Shown: positions 41,546 to 50,029, counted from the stretch's first letter. The stretch is DNA of 64,000 bases from an uncultured Clostridia bacterium (GCA_944367045.1 CALVWI010000007.1:31444-95443); one strand, 5' to 3'. Numbers and translations are program-made. Notes: a model not told the origin generated them from the sequence alone.

Positions 41546-42802
41546 TTATTTCTCGCGGTATTTGACGTCGCCGTCCACGACGGTATATTTGACGCGGCCG
41601 TAAACTTCCCTGCCCGTAAACGGGGTGTTCTTGCCCTTGGAGACGAACTCCTCGGGGTCGATGGTCCACTTTTCGGTGAGGTCGACGGCGGTGAGGTCGG
41701 CGGGCGCACCCACCTGAATGGCGCCGCCCTCCAAATTTAAGATATGGGCGGGGTTATAGCTCATCTTTTTGGCGAGCTCTTCGATCGACAGCGCGCCGCC
41801 CTTGACGAGCTGGGTATAGGAGAGCGCGAAGCTCGTCTCCAATCCGCTGATGCCGAAGGCGGCGAGATCGTACTCGACGTTCTTGTCGTCCTCGTGGTGG
41901 GGCGCATGGTCGGTGACGATGCAGTCCAGCGTGCCGTCCTTTAAGCCCTCGATGACGGCGAGGCGGTCCTTCTCCTCGCGAATGGGCGGGTTGACCTTGG
42001 TGTTGGTATCAAACGAGGCGATGACCTCGTCGGTGAGCGTGAAGTAGTGCGGACAGGTCTCGGCGGTGACTTTCACGCCGCGCGCCTTGGCCTCGCGGAT
42101 GAGCTGCACGCCGCTGTACGTCGAGACGTGGCAGATGTGCACGGGGATATCGAGGCTCTCGGAGAGGCAGATCTCGCGGGCGATGATGATGTCCTCCGCC
42201 GCGCGGATGCTCCCTTTGAGGCCGGTGAGCGTCGAATAGTACCCCTCGTTGACGACGCCGCCGTCGACGAGCGATTTGTCCTCGCAGTGGCAGAGGCAGA
42301 TGAGGCCGAAGTCGGAGGCGTACTTCATCGCGTTGGCCATCAAATTGGTCGCGACGACGGACTTGCCGTCCTCGCTGAGCGCGACCGCACCCGCCGCCTT
42401 CATGCCGCCGATGGCGGCGAGCTCCTTGCCCTCCTGCCCCTTGGTGATGGCGCCGATGGGACGAACTTTGCACAAATTCACGTCCTTTGCGCGCGAGAGG
42501 ATGTAGGTGACGACCACCTTGCTGTCCGTGACGGGGTTGGTGTTGGGCATGCAGCACACCTGCGTGAACCCGCCCTTGACGGCGGCCTTACTGCCGCTTT
42601 CGATGTCCTCCTTGCGCTCGAAGCCGGGCTCGCGCAGGTGGACGTGCATATCGATGAGCCCCGGGAAGACGGTGAGCCCGCTCCAATCACAGCCCTCCCC
42701 GTCGATGTGTTCGGCAATTTCCGCGATCTTTCCGTTCTCCGTGCGGATGTCGGCGCGGCGCAGCCCTTCGGGCAAAATCAGCGTTGCATTCTTGAAGATC
42801 AT
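41546..42802 (-). CDS. pyrC: Dihydroorotase
   Basis: A zinc amidohydrolase that cyclises carbamoyl aspartate to dihydroorotate. The 418-residue length and motifs identify a type I enzyme: GLIDMHVHLREPG with the metal-binding H-x-H, CHCEDKSL, HICHVST, and VTDHAPHH with the catalytic Asp. The bridging lysine found in some relatives is not obvious. Its ATG overlaps the pyrB stop by 4 bp. It forms the early pathway pair with pyrB upstream. Confidence 0.97.
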   Translation of the reverse strand: MIFKNATLILPEGLRRADIRTENGKIAEIAEHIDGEGCDWSGLTVFPGLIDMHVHLREPGFERKEDIESGSKAAVKGGFTQVCCMPNTNPVTDSKVVVTYILSRAKDVNLCKVRPIGAITKGQEGKELAAIGGMKAAGAVALSEDGKSVVATNLMANAMKYASDFGLICLCHCEDKSLVDGGVVNEGYYSTLTGLKGSIRAAEDIIIAREICLSESLDIPVHICHVSTYSGVQLIREAKARGVKVTAETCPHYFTLTDEVIASFDTNTKVNPPIREEKDRLAVIEGLKDGTLDCIVTDHAPHHEDDKNVEYDLAAFGISGLETSFALSYTQLVKGGALSIEELAKKMSYNPAHILNLEGGAIQVGAPADLTAVDLTEKWTIDPEEFVSKGKNTPFTGREVYGRVKYTVVDGDVKYREK

Positions 42803-43719
42803 ATCTCCTCCTTGGTGAGCAAAAAGAGCATGGACATCCTCACCGCGATGCCCGAGAGGACCTGTTCCTCGATGCGGCTACTTTCCCCGTCGATGAGCCC
42901 GCTCGTGAGCTCCACGCCGCGGTTGACGGGCCCGGGGTGCATGACGAGGGCCGTGGGCTTTGCGTACTTCATGAGCGCCTCGCTGACGCCGTAGAACTTG
43001 CTGTATTCGCCGAGGGACGGGAAGTTGCCCGCGTGCTGGCGTTCGAGCTGGATCCTCAGACCCATGACGACGTCGGCGCCCTCCACCGCCTCCTCGCGGG
43101 AGCGGCACACCTTGGCGCCCATCTTCTCGATGCCCGTCGGAATGAGCGTCTTGGGGGCGTACATCGTGACCTCCGCGCCTAGCTTCTTGAGGCCGAAGAG
43201 GTTGCTCTTTGCGACGCGCGAGTGGGAGATGTCCCCCAAGATGGCGACCTTGAGCCCCTCGATGGAGCCGAAGTTCTCGCGCATCGTGAGCATATCCAAA
43301 AGCGCCTGCGAGGGGTGCTCGTTCATGCCGTCGCCCGCGTTGACGACGTGCGCCTTGACCGTCTTTCCTAGCAGCGCGGGAGCCCCGCCCATCGGGTGAC
43401 GGATGACGATGATGTCGTTCTTCATCGCGTCCAGCGTCTTGCCCGTGTCGACGAGCGTCTCCCCCTTCTTGACGGAGGAGCTCTCCGCGGAGATGTTGAC
43501 GACGTGCGCGCCCATGTACTTTGCGGCGAGCTCGAAGCTGCAGCGCGTGCGCGTCGAGTTCTCGTAGAAGAGCGTCGTCACCGACTTGCCCTGCAAATGG
43601 GGCAGTTTCTTGATGTTCTGGCGAAGCAGCTTCTTCATGCTCATGCCGACGGTGAGGATCTCGTCGATCTCCTCCGCGGGCATTTCGCGAAGCCCTAAGA
43701 TGTCTTTCCTTTTCAGCAT
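42799..43719 (-). CDS. pyrB: Aspartate carbamoyltransferase catalytic subunit
   Basis: PyrB makes carbamoyl aspartate, the committed pyrimidine step. The 306-residue protein has the carbamoyl-phosphate motif YENSTRTRCSFE, HPSQALLDMLTMRE and the aspartate-domain motif MHPGPVNRGVE. No regulatory subunit gene (pyrI) follows, so feedback is likely only at the expression level through the attenuator and pyrR, as in Bacillus. It overlaps pyrR by 7 bp and pyrC by 4 bp. Confidence 0.97.
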   Translation of the reverse strand: MLKRKDILGLREMPAEEIDEILTVGMSMKKLLRQNIKKLPHLQGKSVTTLFYENSTRTRCSFELAAKYMGAHVVNISAESSSVKKGETLVDTGKTLDAMKNDIIVIRHPMGGAPALLGKTVKAHVVNAGDGMNEHPSQALLDMLTMRENFGSIEGLKVAILGDISHSRVAKSNLFGLKKLGAEVTMYAPKTLIPTGIEKMGAKVCRSREEAVEGADVVMGLRIQLERQHAGNFPSLGEYSKFYGVSEALMKYAKPTALVMHPGPVNRGVELTSGLIDGESSRIEEQVLSGIAVRMSMLFLLTKEEI

Positions 43720-44252
43720 TGGTTCCTCCCGATGATGGAGAGCTCATCGCACTCCGCGCCGAGCTCCTTGAAGTGCACGCTCACATATTCCGCGCGCGAC
43801 GTGGGTACGTTCTTTCCGACGAAGTCCGCCCTGACGGGCAATTCCCGCCCGCCGCGGTCGACGAGGACTAAAAGCTGGATGCGCTCGGGACGGCCGAGAC
43901 GGAAGAGCGCCTCGATGCCTGCGACCGCGCTCCGGCCCGTGTGCAGGACGTCGTCGCAGAGGACGACGCACTTGCCCGTGATATCGAACCCGAAGTCGTT
44001 GACGCCCGCATCGGGCACGAAGAAGGCGGAGACGAGATCGTCCCGCGTCATGCCGATGTCGAGCCCCGCACAGGGGAGCGTGACCCCCGCGCCCCGTTCG
44101 ATCTCCTCCTTGAGGCGTTCGGCGACGATCTCCCCGCCGCGTTTGACGCCGATGAGCACCACTTTTTCAAGCCCTTCGTTCCGCTCCTCGATCTCGTGCG
44201 AGAGGCGGACGATGGTGCGCTTCAAGCCCTTTTCATCCAAAATGACAGGCAT
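43713..44252 (-). CDS. pyrR: Bifunctional pyr attenuator regulator / uracil phosphoribosyltransferase
   Basis: PyrR binds pyr mRNA when UMP is high and promotes transcription termination; it can also have uracil phosphoribosyltransferase activity. The 179-residue protein carries the PRPP motif CVVLCDDVLHTGRSAVAGI and the N-terminal LTRLSHEIEERN-like helix (TIVRLSHEIEERNEG). ATG 44252 follows GGGAGG; the frame is open further upstream but runs through the leader terminator. It is the first gene of pyrR-B-C-F-K-x-D-E, directly behind an intrinsic terminator that should be its target. Confidence 0.95.
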   Translation of the reverse strand: MPVILDEKGLKRTIVRLSHEIEERNEGLEKVVLIGVKRGGEIVAERLKEEIERGAGVTLPCAGLDIGMTRDDLVSAFFVPDAGVNDFGFDITGKCVVLCDDVLHTGRSAVAGIEALFRLGRPERIQLLVLVDRGGRELPVRADFVGKNVPTSRAEYVSVHFKELGAECDELSIIGRNQC

Positions 44253-44307
44253 ATGTCCTCCCTGCGGCTCCTGCCGCGCACTGCGCCCGCGTTTTGAGTG
44301 GCAGGCG

Positions 44308-44343
44308 CAAAAAAACAGCCCTGCGGACCTTCCGCAAGACTGT
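44308..44343 (-). terminator. Attenuator terminator in the pyr operon leader
   Basis: A 13-bp stem (44343-44331 with 44327-44315, two G-U pairs, loop AGG) followed by a U-run, located between promoter and pyrR. Upstream bases CGGGGCA/TGCCCG can form a competing hairpin. I do not see the canonical PyrR-binding loop sequence known from Bacillus, so the anti-antiterminator is not assigned. Confidence 0.85.
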
Positions 44344-44347
44344 GCTC

Positions 44348-44406
44348 TTAAAACAAGCGGGCAATGGGTGCCCCGATCATTCAAATTCGCTGCGTCTTGT
44401 CGGCAT
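44348..44406 (-). other. Two overlapping mini-ORFs in the pyr leader
   Basis: ATG 44406 opens MPTRRSEFE and stops at 44377; its stop overlaps the ATG of MIGAPIARLF (44380-44348) as ATGA. The second stop lies just 4 nt before the attenuator stem. The coupling and position resemble leader peptides, but the ribosome site before the first ATG is weak. Confidence 0.4.
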
Positions 44407-44436
44407 CACGGTACCGCTCTTAAAAACGACGCCTAT

Positions 44437-44465
44437 ATGGTAGCAGAAAATGCAGGGCTTGTCAA
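44437..44465 (-). promoter_or_regulatory. Promoter of pyr operon
   Basis: TTGACA (44465-44460), 17-bp spacer, TACCAT (44442-44437) on the minus strand with TGC before the -10. The leader is about 180 nt. Confidence 0.82.
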
Positions 44466-44470
44466 GCCTT

Positions 44471-45166
44471 TCAAACAATTTGGGTGAGGGTAAAATGCAC
44501 TTTGTCGCACGACGTCAGAAAGTACTCGATGCCGTTCTTCTCGCACTTCAAAGGAAAGTAGACGCTGCCGTGGAGGTGGCCGAACACGACCTTATCCACC
44601 CTGTTCTCCTCGAAGATGGAGGTGAAGATGGTGTCCTCCTTGCGGATGCCGAAGGGCGGGTAGTGAATGAGCGCGATGAGGATATCCCCCTCCTCCCGCA
44701 CTTTCTTGACTTCCTGAAAGGCGAGGCGGAAGCGCTCCCCCTCGCGGCGGTAGAGGGCCTCGTCGTGCTCGGTGTAGTCGGCGCTCCCCGGGCACGCCCA
44801 CCCGCGCGATCCTGCAATGACGACGTTCCCGATCTTGACGCAGTCGTTCTGCAGGAAGGTGAACCTTGCGTCGGGCGCGGAGGCGCGCACCCGCGTGATG
44901 CCGTTCCACCAATAGTCGTGGTTGCCGCGGATGAATACCTTGCGCCCCTTGAGCGGCGCCAAAGAGGCGACGTCGTACATGCCCTCGTCGAGGTACATCC
45001 CCCACGAGGTATCGCCGCCGATGAGGACGACGTCCTCGTCCGTCACCTTCTTCTCCCAGTCCGCCTTGATTTTTTCGAAATGCCCCTCCCAGTCGGCGCC
45101 GAACACGTTCATCGGCTTGTTGCACTTGCCCGAGAGGTGCAGATCGCTGATCGCAAACACCTTCAT
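44471..45166 (-). CDS. Calcineurin-like metallophosphoesterase
   Basis: A 231-residue cytosolic metallophosphoesterase with the complete two-metal motif set: AISDLHLSG (D-x-H), VLIGGDTSWG (GD), IRGNHDYWW (GNHD), HYPPFG and FGHLHG (GH-x-H). Substrate could be a cyclic nucleotide, dinucleotide or phosphoprotein; sequence does not say. The first ATG of the motif frame is at 45166 with no ribosome site, and the -10 hexamer ends only 7 nt upstream, so the mRNA probably starts at the ATG itself (leaderless). An upstream in-frame TTG at 45202 would lie inside the -35 box and is not credible. Confidence 0.88.
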   Translation of the reverse strand: MKVFAISDLHLSGKCNKPMNVFGADWEGHFEKIKADWEKKVTDEDVVLIGGDTSWGMYLDEGMYDVASLAPLKGRKVFIRGNHDYWWNGITRVRASAPDARFTFLQNDCVKIGNVVIAGSRGWACPGSADYTEHDEALYRREGERFRLAFQEVKKVREEGDILIALIHYPPFGIRKEDTIFTSIFEENRVDKVVFGHLHGSVYFPLKCEKNGIEYFLTSCDKVHFTLTQIV

Positions 45167-45173
45167 GGCGATG

Positions 45174-45202
45174 ATTATAGCATAATTTCCCCAAATTATC
45201 AA
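45174..45202 (-). promoter_or_regulatory. Promoter of a probably leaderless metallophosphoesterase mRNA
   Basis: TTGATA (45202-45197), 17-bp spacer, TATAAT (45179-45174) on the minus strand with TGC before it. Transcription at +7 would start at the A or one base before the ATG at 45166. Confidence 0.85.
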
Positions 45203-45267
45203 GCGTTTCCCTATGCGAACGCGGGAAGTTCGCCGCGCCGCCGAACGAGGAAGCCGCTGTGCGTTGG

Positions 45268-45306
45268 GCCGCGCCGCCCGCCCGTTATACGGGCGGGCGG
45301 CGCGGC
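45268..45306. terminator. 17-bp perfect GC palindrome
   Basis: Stem 45268-45284 with 45290-45306 around TTATA, made only of G and C. It is one of two adjacent hairpins between the ABC exporter genes and the metallophosphoesterase promoter. Confidence 0.6.
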
Positions 45307-45309
45307 GTA

Positions 45310-45348
45310 AAGAAAAGCGCCCCGCGGCGTTCTGCCGCGGGGCGCTTT
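45310..45348 (-). terminator. Terminator of MarR-ABC operon
   Basis: Perfect 15-bp stem (45314-45328 with 45334-45348, loop GTTCT) just after the exporter stop. On the minus strand it is followed by CTTTTCTTT-type U-rich sequence. Confidence 0.8.
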
Positions 45349-45358
45349 CAAAATTTCC

Positions 45359-47308
45359 TTATTCAAGCTCGAACTTGCCCGTATAGAGCTCGTAGTACTT
45401 GCCCTTCTGGGCCATGAGCTGGTCGTGGTTGCCGCGCTCGATGATGCGGCCGTGCTCGAGCACCATGATGGCGTGGCTGTTGCGCACGGTGGAGAGGCGG
45501 TGGGCGATGACGAACACCGTTCTCCCTTCCATGAGCTTATCCATGCCCTTTTCGATGAGCGCCTCGGTGCGCGTATCGATGGAGCTCGTCGCCTCGTCGA
45601 GGATGAGGACGGGGCAGTCGCTGGCCATCGCGCGGGCGATGGACAAAAGCTGCCGCTGGCCCTGCGAGAGGTTGGCGCCGTCCGCGGTGAGCATGGTGTC
45701 GTACCCGTCGGGAAGATGGCGGATAAAGCTGTCCGCCCCCGCGAGGCATGCCGCCTTGATGCACTCGTCGTCCGTCGCCGTCATACGGCTGTAGCGGATG
45801 TTGTCCATGACCGTCCCCGTGAAGAGGTGGGTATCCTGCAAAACGGTGCCCAGCGAATGGCGAAGATCGCTCTTTCTGATGTCGCGGATGTTGATGCCGT
45901 CGTAGGTGATGGTCCCCGACTGGATGTCGTAGAAGCGGTTGATGAGGTTGGTGATGGTCGTCTTGCCCGCGCCGGTGGAGCCGACGAAGGCGATCTTCTG
46001 CCCGGGCTTTGCGTAGAGGGAGATGTCGTGAAGGACGGTCTTGCCCTCCTCATAGCCGAAGGTGACGCCGTAGAAGCGGATGTCGCCCTTCAGAAGGACG
46101 AAGTGATGGGCCTCGCCCGAGCCGTCGGGCACCTTCCATGCCCACAGCTCGCCGTCCTCGCGCTCCTCGTACCAATTCTCGCCCGTCTGCGTGACCTTGA
46201 CGAGCGTCACGTCGCCGCCCTCGTCCTCGGGAACGGCGTCGAGCATCTCGAAGATGCGCTCCGCGCCCGCGAACGCCTGCACGATGGCGTTGAACTGCTG
46301 CGTGATCTGCTGGATGGGCATGTTGAAGGAGCGGACGAAGTTGAGGAAGGACACGATGGCGCCCAACGTCAGCGCGCCGCCCACGCCCGCCACGGTGAGG
46401 CCGTAGAGGGAGAGTGCCGCCCAGCCGCCGTTCATGACGAGCGCCGCCGCCACGAACGCGACGATGATATACTGGATATAGCCGATGTTGTTGGAGATGG
46501 GCCCGATGACGTTGGTCAGAACGTTTGCCTTGGTGGAGTTGACGCGGAGGTCCTCATTCAGCGTGCGGAAGGCCTCCTTGGCGCGCTCCTCGTGACAGAA
46601 CACCTTGACGACCTTCTGGCCGCTCATCATCTCCTCGATATAGCCGTTGACGGCGCCGAGGGCACGCTGCTGCGAGAGGAAGTAGCCGCCGCTCTTCTTG
46701 GCGAGCATCTGCGTGAAGAGGAACATGCCCACGACGAACACCATCGCGACGGCGGTGAGCGTCGCCGAATAGAACACCATCATGCAGAAGGTGCCGACGA
46801 TGGTGATGGCCGAGTTGATGATCTGCGGGATGGTCTGCGAGAGCATCTGACGGAGCACGTCGGTATCGTTCGTATAACGGCTCATGAGCGCGCCGTGCGT
46901 GTGCGTATCGAAGAACTTCAAGGGCAGCTTCTGCATGTGCGAGAACATCTCGTTGCGGAGGCGCTTTAAGGTCCCCTGCGCCACGACGACCATGATGCGG
47001 TTGTAGGTGTAGTTGCAGATGACGCCCGCGAGGTAGATGCCGCCCATCGCAATGAGCGCGCCGATGAAGCCGCTCCAATCGGGGTTTTCGACGCCAATGA
47101 GGGGGCTGATGAATTCGTCGACGAAGATGCCGAGGAACATCGAGCCGCCCACCGAGGCGAGCGCGGAGATGACGATGAGCACGCAGGCGAGAAGGAACTT
47201 GCCCTTGTGATCGCGGAACATGTAGCCCATGAGCCGCGAGAATACCTTCTTGCTGTTTGCGTCCAGTTTGACGGGGACGCGCGAACGGTTGTTATTGGGC
47301 ATCGGCAT
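45359..47308 (-). CDS. ABC exporter half-transporter, canonical subunit (MarR operon)
   Basis: A 649-residue exporter half: six-helix membrane domain, then an ATPase domain with intact Walker A GSTGAGKTT, signature LSQGQRQLL, Walker B VLILDEATSS and H-loop VIAHRLST. A polar insertion of about 50 residues (EDEGGDVTLVKVTQTGENW) precedes the ATPase domain. I chose ATG 47308 (MPMPNNN) because AGGAGGTG lies 8 bp upstream; the longer frame starts at GTG 47317, which overlaps that site. It overlaps the upstream subunit gene. With that degenerate partner it should form a heterodimeric exporter under MarR control. Confidence 0.93.
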   Translation of the reverse strand: MPMPNNNRSRVPVKLDANSKKVFSRLMGYMFRDHKGKFLLACVLIVISALASVGGSMFLGIFVDEFISPLIGVENPDWSGFIGALIAMGGIYLAGVICNYTYNRIMVVVAQGTLKRLRNEMFSHMQKLPLKFFDTHTHGALMSRYTNDTDVLRQMLSQTIPQIINSAITIVGTFCMMVFYSATLTAVAMVFVVGMFLFTQMLAKKSGGYFLSQQRALGAVNGYIEEMMSGQKVVKVFCHEERAKEAFRTLNEDLRVNSTKANVLTNVIGPISNNIGYIQYIIVAFVAAALVMNGGWAALSLYGLTVAGVGGALTLGAIVSFLNFVRSFNMPIQQITQQFNAIVQAFAGAERIFEMLDAVPEDEGGDVTLVKVTQTGENWYEEREDGELWAWKVPDGSGEAHHFVLLKGDIRFYGVTFGYEEGKTVLHDISLYAKPGQKIAFVGSTGAGKTTITNLINRFYDIQSGTITYDGINIRDIRKSDLRHSLGTVLQDTHLFTGTVMDNIRYSRMTATDDECIKAACLAGADSFIRHLPDGYDTMLTADGANLSQGQRQLLSIARAMASDCPVLILDEATSSIDTRTEALIEKGMDKLMEGRTVFVIAHRLSTVRNSHAIMVLEHGRIIERGNHDQLMAQKGKYYELYTGKFELE

Positions 47309-49064
47309 CGTTCCCACCTCCTCTCACCTGAGATTCGTAGATCCCGCGGTAAATTTCGTTGGACCTCAGAAGTTCTTCATGCGTCCCGAACGCGGAGATG
47401 CGGCCCTCGTCGAGAACGAGGATGCGGTCGGCGTCCTGCACCGAGTTGATGCGCTGGGCGATGATGATCTTGGTGACGTCGGGCGCGTGCTCACGGAGCG
47501 CTGCACGGATGCGGGCGTCCGTCTTGGTATCGACGGCGGAGGTCGAGTCGTCCAGGATGAGCACCTTCGGGCTCTTTAAGAGGGCGCGCGCGATGCAGAG
47601 GCGCTGCTTCTGCCCGCCCGAGACGTTGACGCCGCCCTGGCCGAGGTCGTATTCATACTTCCCGGGGAGCTGCTCGATGAACTCATCGGCGCACGCCTGC
47701 TTGCAGGCGAACTCGAGCTCCTCCTGCGTCGCGTCCTCCTTGCCCCAGCGCAGGTTCTCCGCGACGGAGCCCGAGAAGAGGACGTTCTTCTGCAGCACCA
47801 TCGCGACGGCGTTGCGGAGCGCGGTCAAATCGTACTCCCTGACGTCGCGGCCGCCCACCTTGACGGAACCCTCCGTCACGTCGTAGAGGCGCGGGATGAG
47901 CGAGACGAGCGTACTCTTTGCAGAGCCCGTCTGCCCGATGATGCCGATGGTCTCGCCCGAGGCGATCTTGAAGGAGACGTCGTGGATGACGTCCTCCCCC
48001 TCGCTCCCCTTGCGGTAGGCGAAGCTGACGTGGTCGAACTCGATCGCGCCGTCCTTGACTTCAAAGACGGGGTTCTCGGGGTCCTCGATGGTGCTCTCCT
48101 CCGAGAGGATCTCGGCAAGACGCTCCATGGCGGGGCGGGACATGGCAATGAAGGTCAGGACCATCGCGACCATCATGACGCCCGAGAGGATCTGCGTCGC
48201 ATAGGAGAGAAGGCCGGTGAGGTCGCTGACGCCGATGCCATGGCCCACGATGCTGATGCCTCCCACCGTAAGAAGGATGATCATCGTCGCGTACATGATG
48301 ATCTGCACGATGGGCGACATGGCCGCCATGATCTTTTCGGCGCGGACGGAGTAGTCGTACACCTCCTGCGTCGCCTTCTGATACTTCTCGATCTCGTAGT
48401 CCTCAAGCACATAGCTCTTGACGACGCGGATGCCGATGAGGTTCTCCTGTGCGACGGCATTGAGGCGGTCGTACTTCTTGAACATCTGGCGGAAGTAGGG
48501 CTGTGCGCTGTTCATGAGCACGATGACGAGCACGAAGAGGATGGCCGCCGCCACGAGGAAGATCCACGCGATATCGGGGGCGATGACGAAGGACATGATC
48601 GCCGCGAAGATGAACATGACGGGCGCGCGCACGAGCATGCGGATGCACATCTGGAAGGACTGCTGCACGCTGGTGATATCCGTCGTCAGCCTCGTGATGA
48701 GCGAGGACGTCGAGAATTTATCGATATTCGCGAAGGAATACGTCTGGATCTTGTCGTAGGCGTCCTGGCGGAGGTTGGCGGCAAAGCCCGCGCTCGCCTC
48801 GGAGGCAAGTTTCCCGCCCAACGCGCCGCTCGCAAGCGACACGATGCCGAGCGCGAACATGATCCCGCCGTACATGGCGATCTGCCCGAAGTCCGCCGAG
48901 GTGAGGGCGATGCCCGCTTCCTGAGCGTCCTCGATGACGCCGATGAGCAGCTTCATGACGTAGGGGATGAGGATCTCCATCGCCGCCTCCACGATCATGA
49001 CGACGGGCGTTAAGATGGCGCGCGACTTATACTGCCGCACGCTCTTGAGTAACGTCTTGACCAT
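47292..49064 (-). CDS. ABC exporter half-transporter, degenerate subunit (MarR operon)
   Basis: A 590-residue exporter half that precedes the canonical subunit. Its ATPase domain has Walker A GQTGSAKST (Ala replaces the penultimate Gly), signature VSGGQKQRL, Walker B VLILDDSTSA (catalytic Glu replaced by Asp) and Q-R instead of H-R in the switch loop (IIAQRINS). This repeats the pattern of the other exporter pair at 2572-6053 and marks the non-hydrolysing site of a heterodimer. It starts 12 bp after marR. Control by MarR suggests a toxic or phenolic inducer as substrate; this is inference. Confidence 0.92.
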   Translation of the reverse strand: MVKTLLKSVRQYKSRAILTPVVMIVEAAMEILIPYVMKLLIGVIEDAQEAGIALTSADFGQIAMYGGIMFALGIVSLASGALGGKLASEASAGFAANLRQDAYDKIQTYSFANIDKFSTSSLITRLTTDITSVQQSFQMCIRMLVRAPVMFIFAAIMSFVIAPDIAWIFLVAAAILFVLVIVLMNSAQPYFRQMFKKYDRLNAVAQENLIGIRVVKSYVLEDYEIEKYQKATQEVYDYSVRAEKIMAAMSPIVQIIMYATMIILLTVGGISIVGHGIGVSDLTGLLSYATQILSGVMMVAMVLTFIAMSRPAMERLAEILSEESTIEDPENPVFEVKDGAIEFDHVSFAYRKGSEGEDVIHDVSFKIASGETIGIIGQTGSAKSTLVSLIPRLYDVTEGSVKVGGRDVREYDLTALRNAVAMVLQKNVLFSGSVAENLRWGKEDATQEELEFACKQACADEFIEQLPGKYEYDLGQGGVNVSGGQKQRLCIARALLKSPKVLILDDSTSAVDTKTDARIRAALREHAPDVTKIIIAQRINSVQDADRILVLDEGRISAFGTHEELLRSNEIYRGIYESQVRGGGNDADAQ

Positions 49065-49076
49065 AAACTGTTTGTG

Positions 49077-49556
49077 TTAAACTCCTTCCCGGTCACCCGG
49101 AGCGATCGTACGGGAGAGTGCGTCGAGGTTATCCGCCATGCGCGAGAGACAGGAGATGACGGTTTTCCGTTCCTCCTCGCTCAACCCGAGCGAGAGTGCC
49201 TCCTCTACCCTGAGCCTGAAATTCTGACACTGCTCGGCAATGCCTGCGCCGCGCTCGGTGAGCCGCACCTGCTTGACGCGGGCGTCCTTGCCCGCCTCCC
49301 GCGTGATGTAGCCCTCCCGCTCCAGCGTCTGCAAAAGGCTCGTGACGGACGAGGGGCGCGTGCTGCAGCATTCGCGGCAGATCTGCTTCTGAGAGCAAGA
49401 TTCCCCGCGGATATACTTCTCCGCGAGGTACCCCAAAAGATTGATCTGCGCGAACCCTAAGCCGAGCGAGCGAAGGTTGCCGTCGAAGAGGCGGTAGAGC
49501 CTGCGCGCCGTCCTGCCAAGCGCGAATCCGATGTCCTGTTCGTTTGCCTGTTTCAT
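49077..49556 (-). CDS. MarR family transcriptional regulator
   Basis: A 159-residue winged-helix repressor typical of MarR. The DNA-binding helices lie in SQKQICRECCSTRPSSVTSLLQTLEREGYITRE, followed by the wing DARVKQVRLTERG, with dimerisation helices at both ends. Two adjacent Cys (ECCST) at the start of the recognition region could be redox-sensitive, but that is only a possibility. ATG 49556 is chosen because the frame upstream runs through the promoter. It leads the operon with two exporter subunits, and a perfect palindrome at 49580-49606 just after the -10 is its probable operator. Confidence 0.95.
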   Translation of the reverse strand: MKQANEQDIGFALGRTARRLYRLFDGNLRSLGLGFAQINLLGYLAEKYIRGESCSQKQICRECCSTRPSSVTSLLQTLEREGYITREAGKDARVKQVRLTERGAGIAEQCQNFRLRVEEALSLGLSEEERKTVISCLSRMADNLDALSRTIAPGDREGV

Positions 49557-49579
49557 CCTGTAAGACCGCAAAAAAATGA

Positions 49580-49606
49580 TTAGGAATCTAACTGATAGAT
49601 TCCTAA
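49580..49606. promoter_or_regulatory. MarR operator palindrome
   Basis: Inverted repeat TTAGGAATCTA-ACTGA-TAGATTCCTAA with perfect 11-bp arms. It lies directly downstream of the -10, over the transcription start, so binding should block initiation. Confidence 0.8.
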
Positions 49607-49608
49607 CC

Positions 49609-49637
49609 ATTATAGACGAGCCCAACTTGTTTGTCAA
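49609..49637 (-). promoter_or_regulatory. Promoter of marR-ABC operon
   Basis: TTGACA (49637-49632), 17-bp spacer, TATAAT (49614-49609) on the minus strand, full consensus. Confidence 0.92.
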
Positions 49638-49679
49638 GCGCACGCGCGCCGTCAAGATGAAAGTCGCGTGAAAAACGCT

Positions 49680-49844
49680 TCAGCGCACTTTCTCCGCTTC
49701 GACGCGGAACACTTCGCCGTTTGGAAAGGTGAGCAGGACCGCTCCCCCCTCCCGCCTGACGTCTGCCGTAAAACAGACCTTGAGCATCGCGGCGATCTCC
49801 TCCGTCAAACTTTCCAAGCCGATCTTTTCTTCGAGTACTTCCAT
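49680..49844 (-). CDS. Small protein, 54 aa, function unknown
   Basis: I do not recognise this protein. It is acidic, starts MEVLEEKIGLESLTEEIAAM (helical) and ends in a short beta-like part (GGAVLLTFPNGEVFRVEAEK) with a single Cys. The ribosome site GGGAGG at good spacing before ATG 49844 and a TATAAT at 49876-49881 on the minus strand support expression. The frame upstream of the ATG is open but noncoding. It stands between the marR operon promoter and the tRNA-Gly promoter region. Confidence 0.6.
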   Translation of the reverse strand: MEVLEEKIGLESLTEEIAAMLKVCFTADVRREGGAVLLTFPNGEVFRVEAEKVR

Positions 49845-50000
49845 CGTTTTCCTCCCTCGGTGATTTGATACGCAAATTATAACAGGGGCGCGCCGTCGAA
49901 TGGTGAGACGTTTTGTCCCTTCCTGTCGAATCGTGTGGAAAACATTGAAAAGTTTCGGCAAATTTCGGAAAAATTTCTTGGCGCCCGCCATTTTTTGCGC

Positions 50001-50029
50001 TTGACAGCCCGCCCGTTTTCCGTTATAAT
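50001..50029 (+). promoter_or_regulatory. Promoter of tRNA-Gly transcript
   Basis: TTGACA (50001-50006), 17-bp spacer, TATAAT (50024-50029), full consensus. It lies about 330 bp upstream of the intact tRNA, so the primary transcript must include the interrupted copy. Confidence 0.88.

Noticed and set aside
44471-45202. Upstream TTG start (45202) for the metallophosphoesterase
   Set aside because: The TTG overlaps the -35 hexamer of the only good promoter, so it cannot be on the mRNA from that promoter.
49894-49930. Spo0A boxes (CGTCGAA and a perfect TGTCGAA) upstream of the tRNA-Gly promoter
   Set aside because: Heptamers of this kind are expected several times by chance in 64 kb, and the spacing relative to the promoter is not informative.
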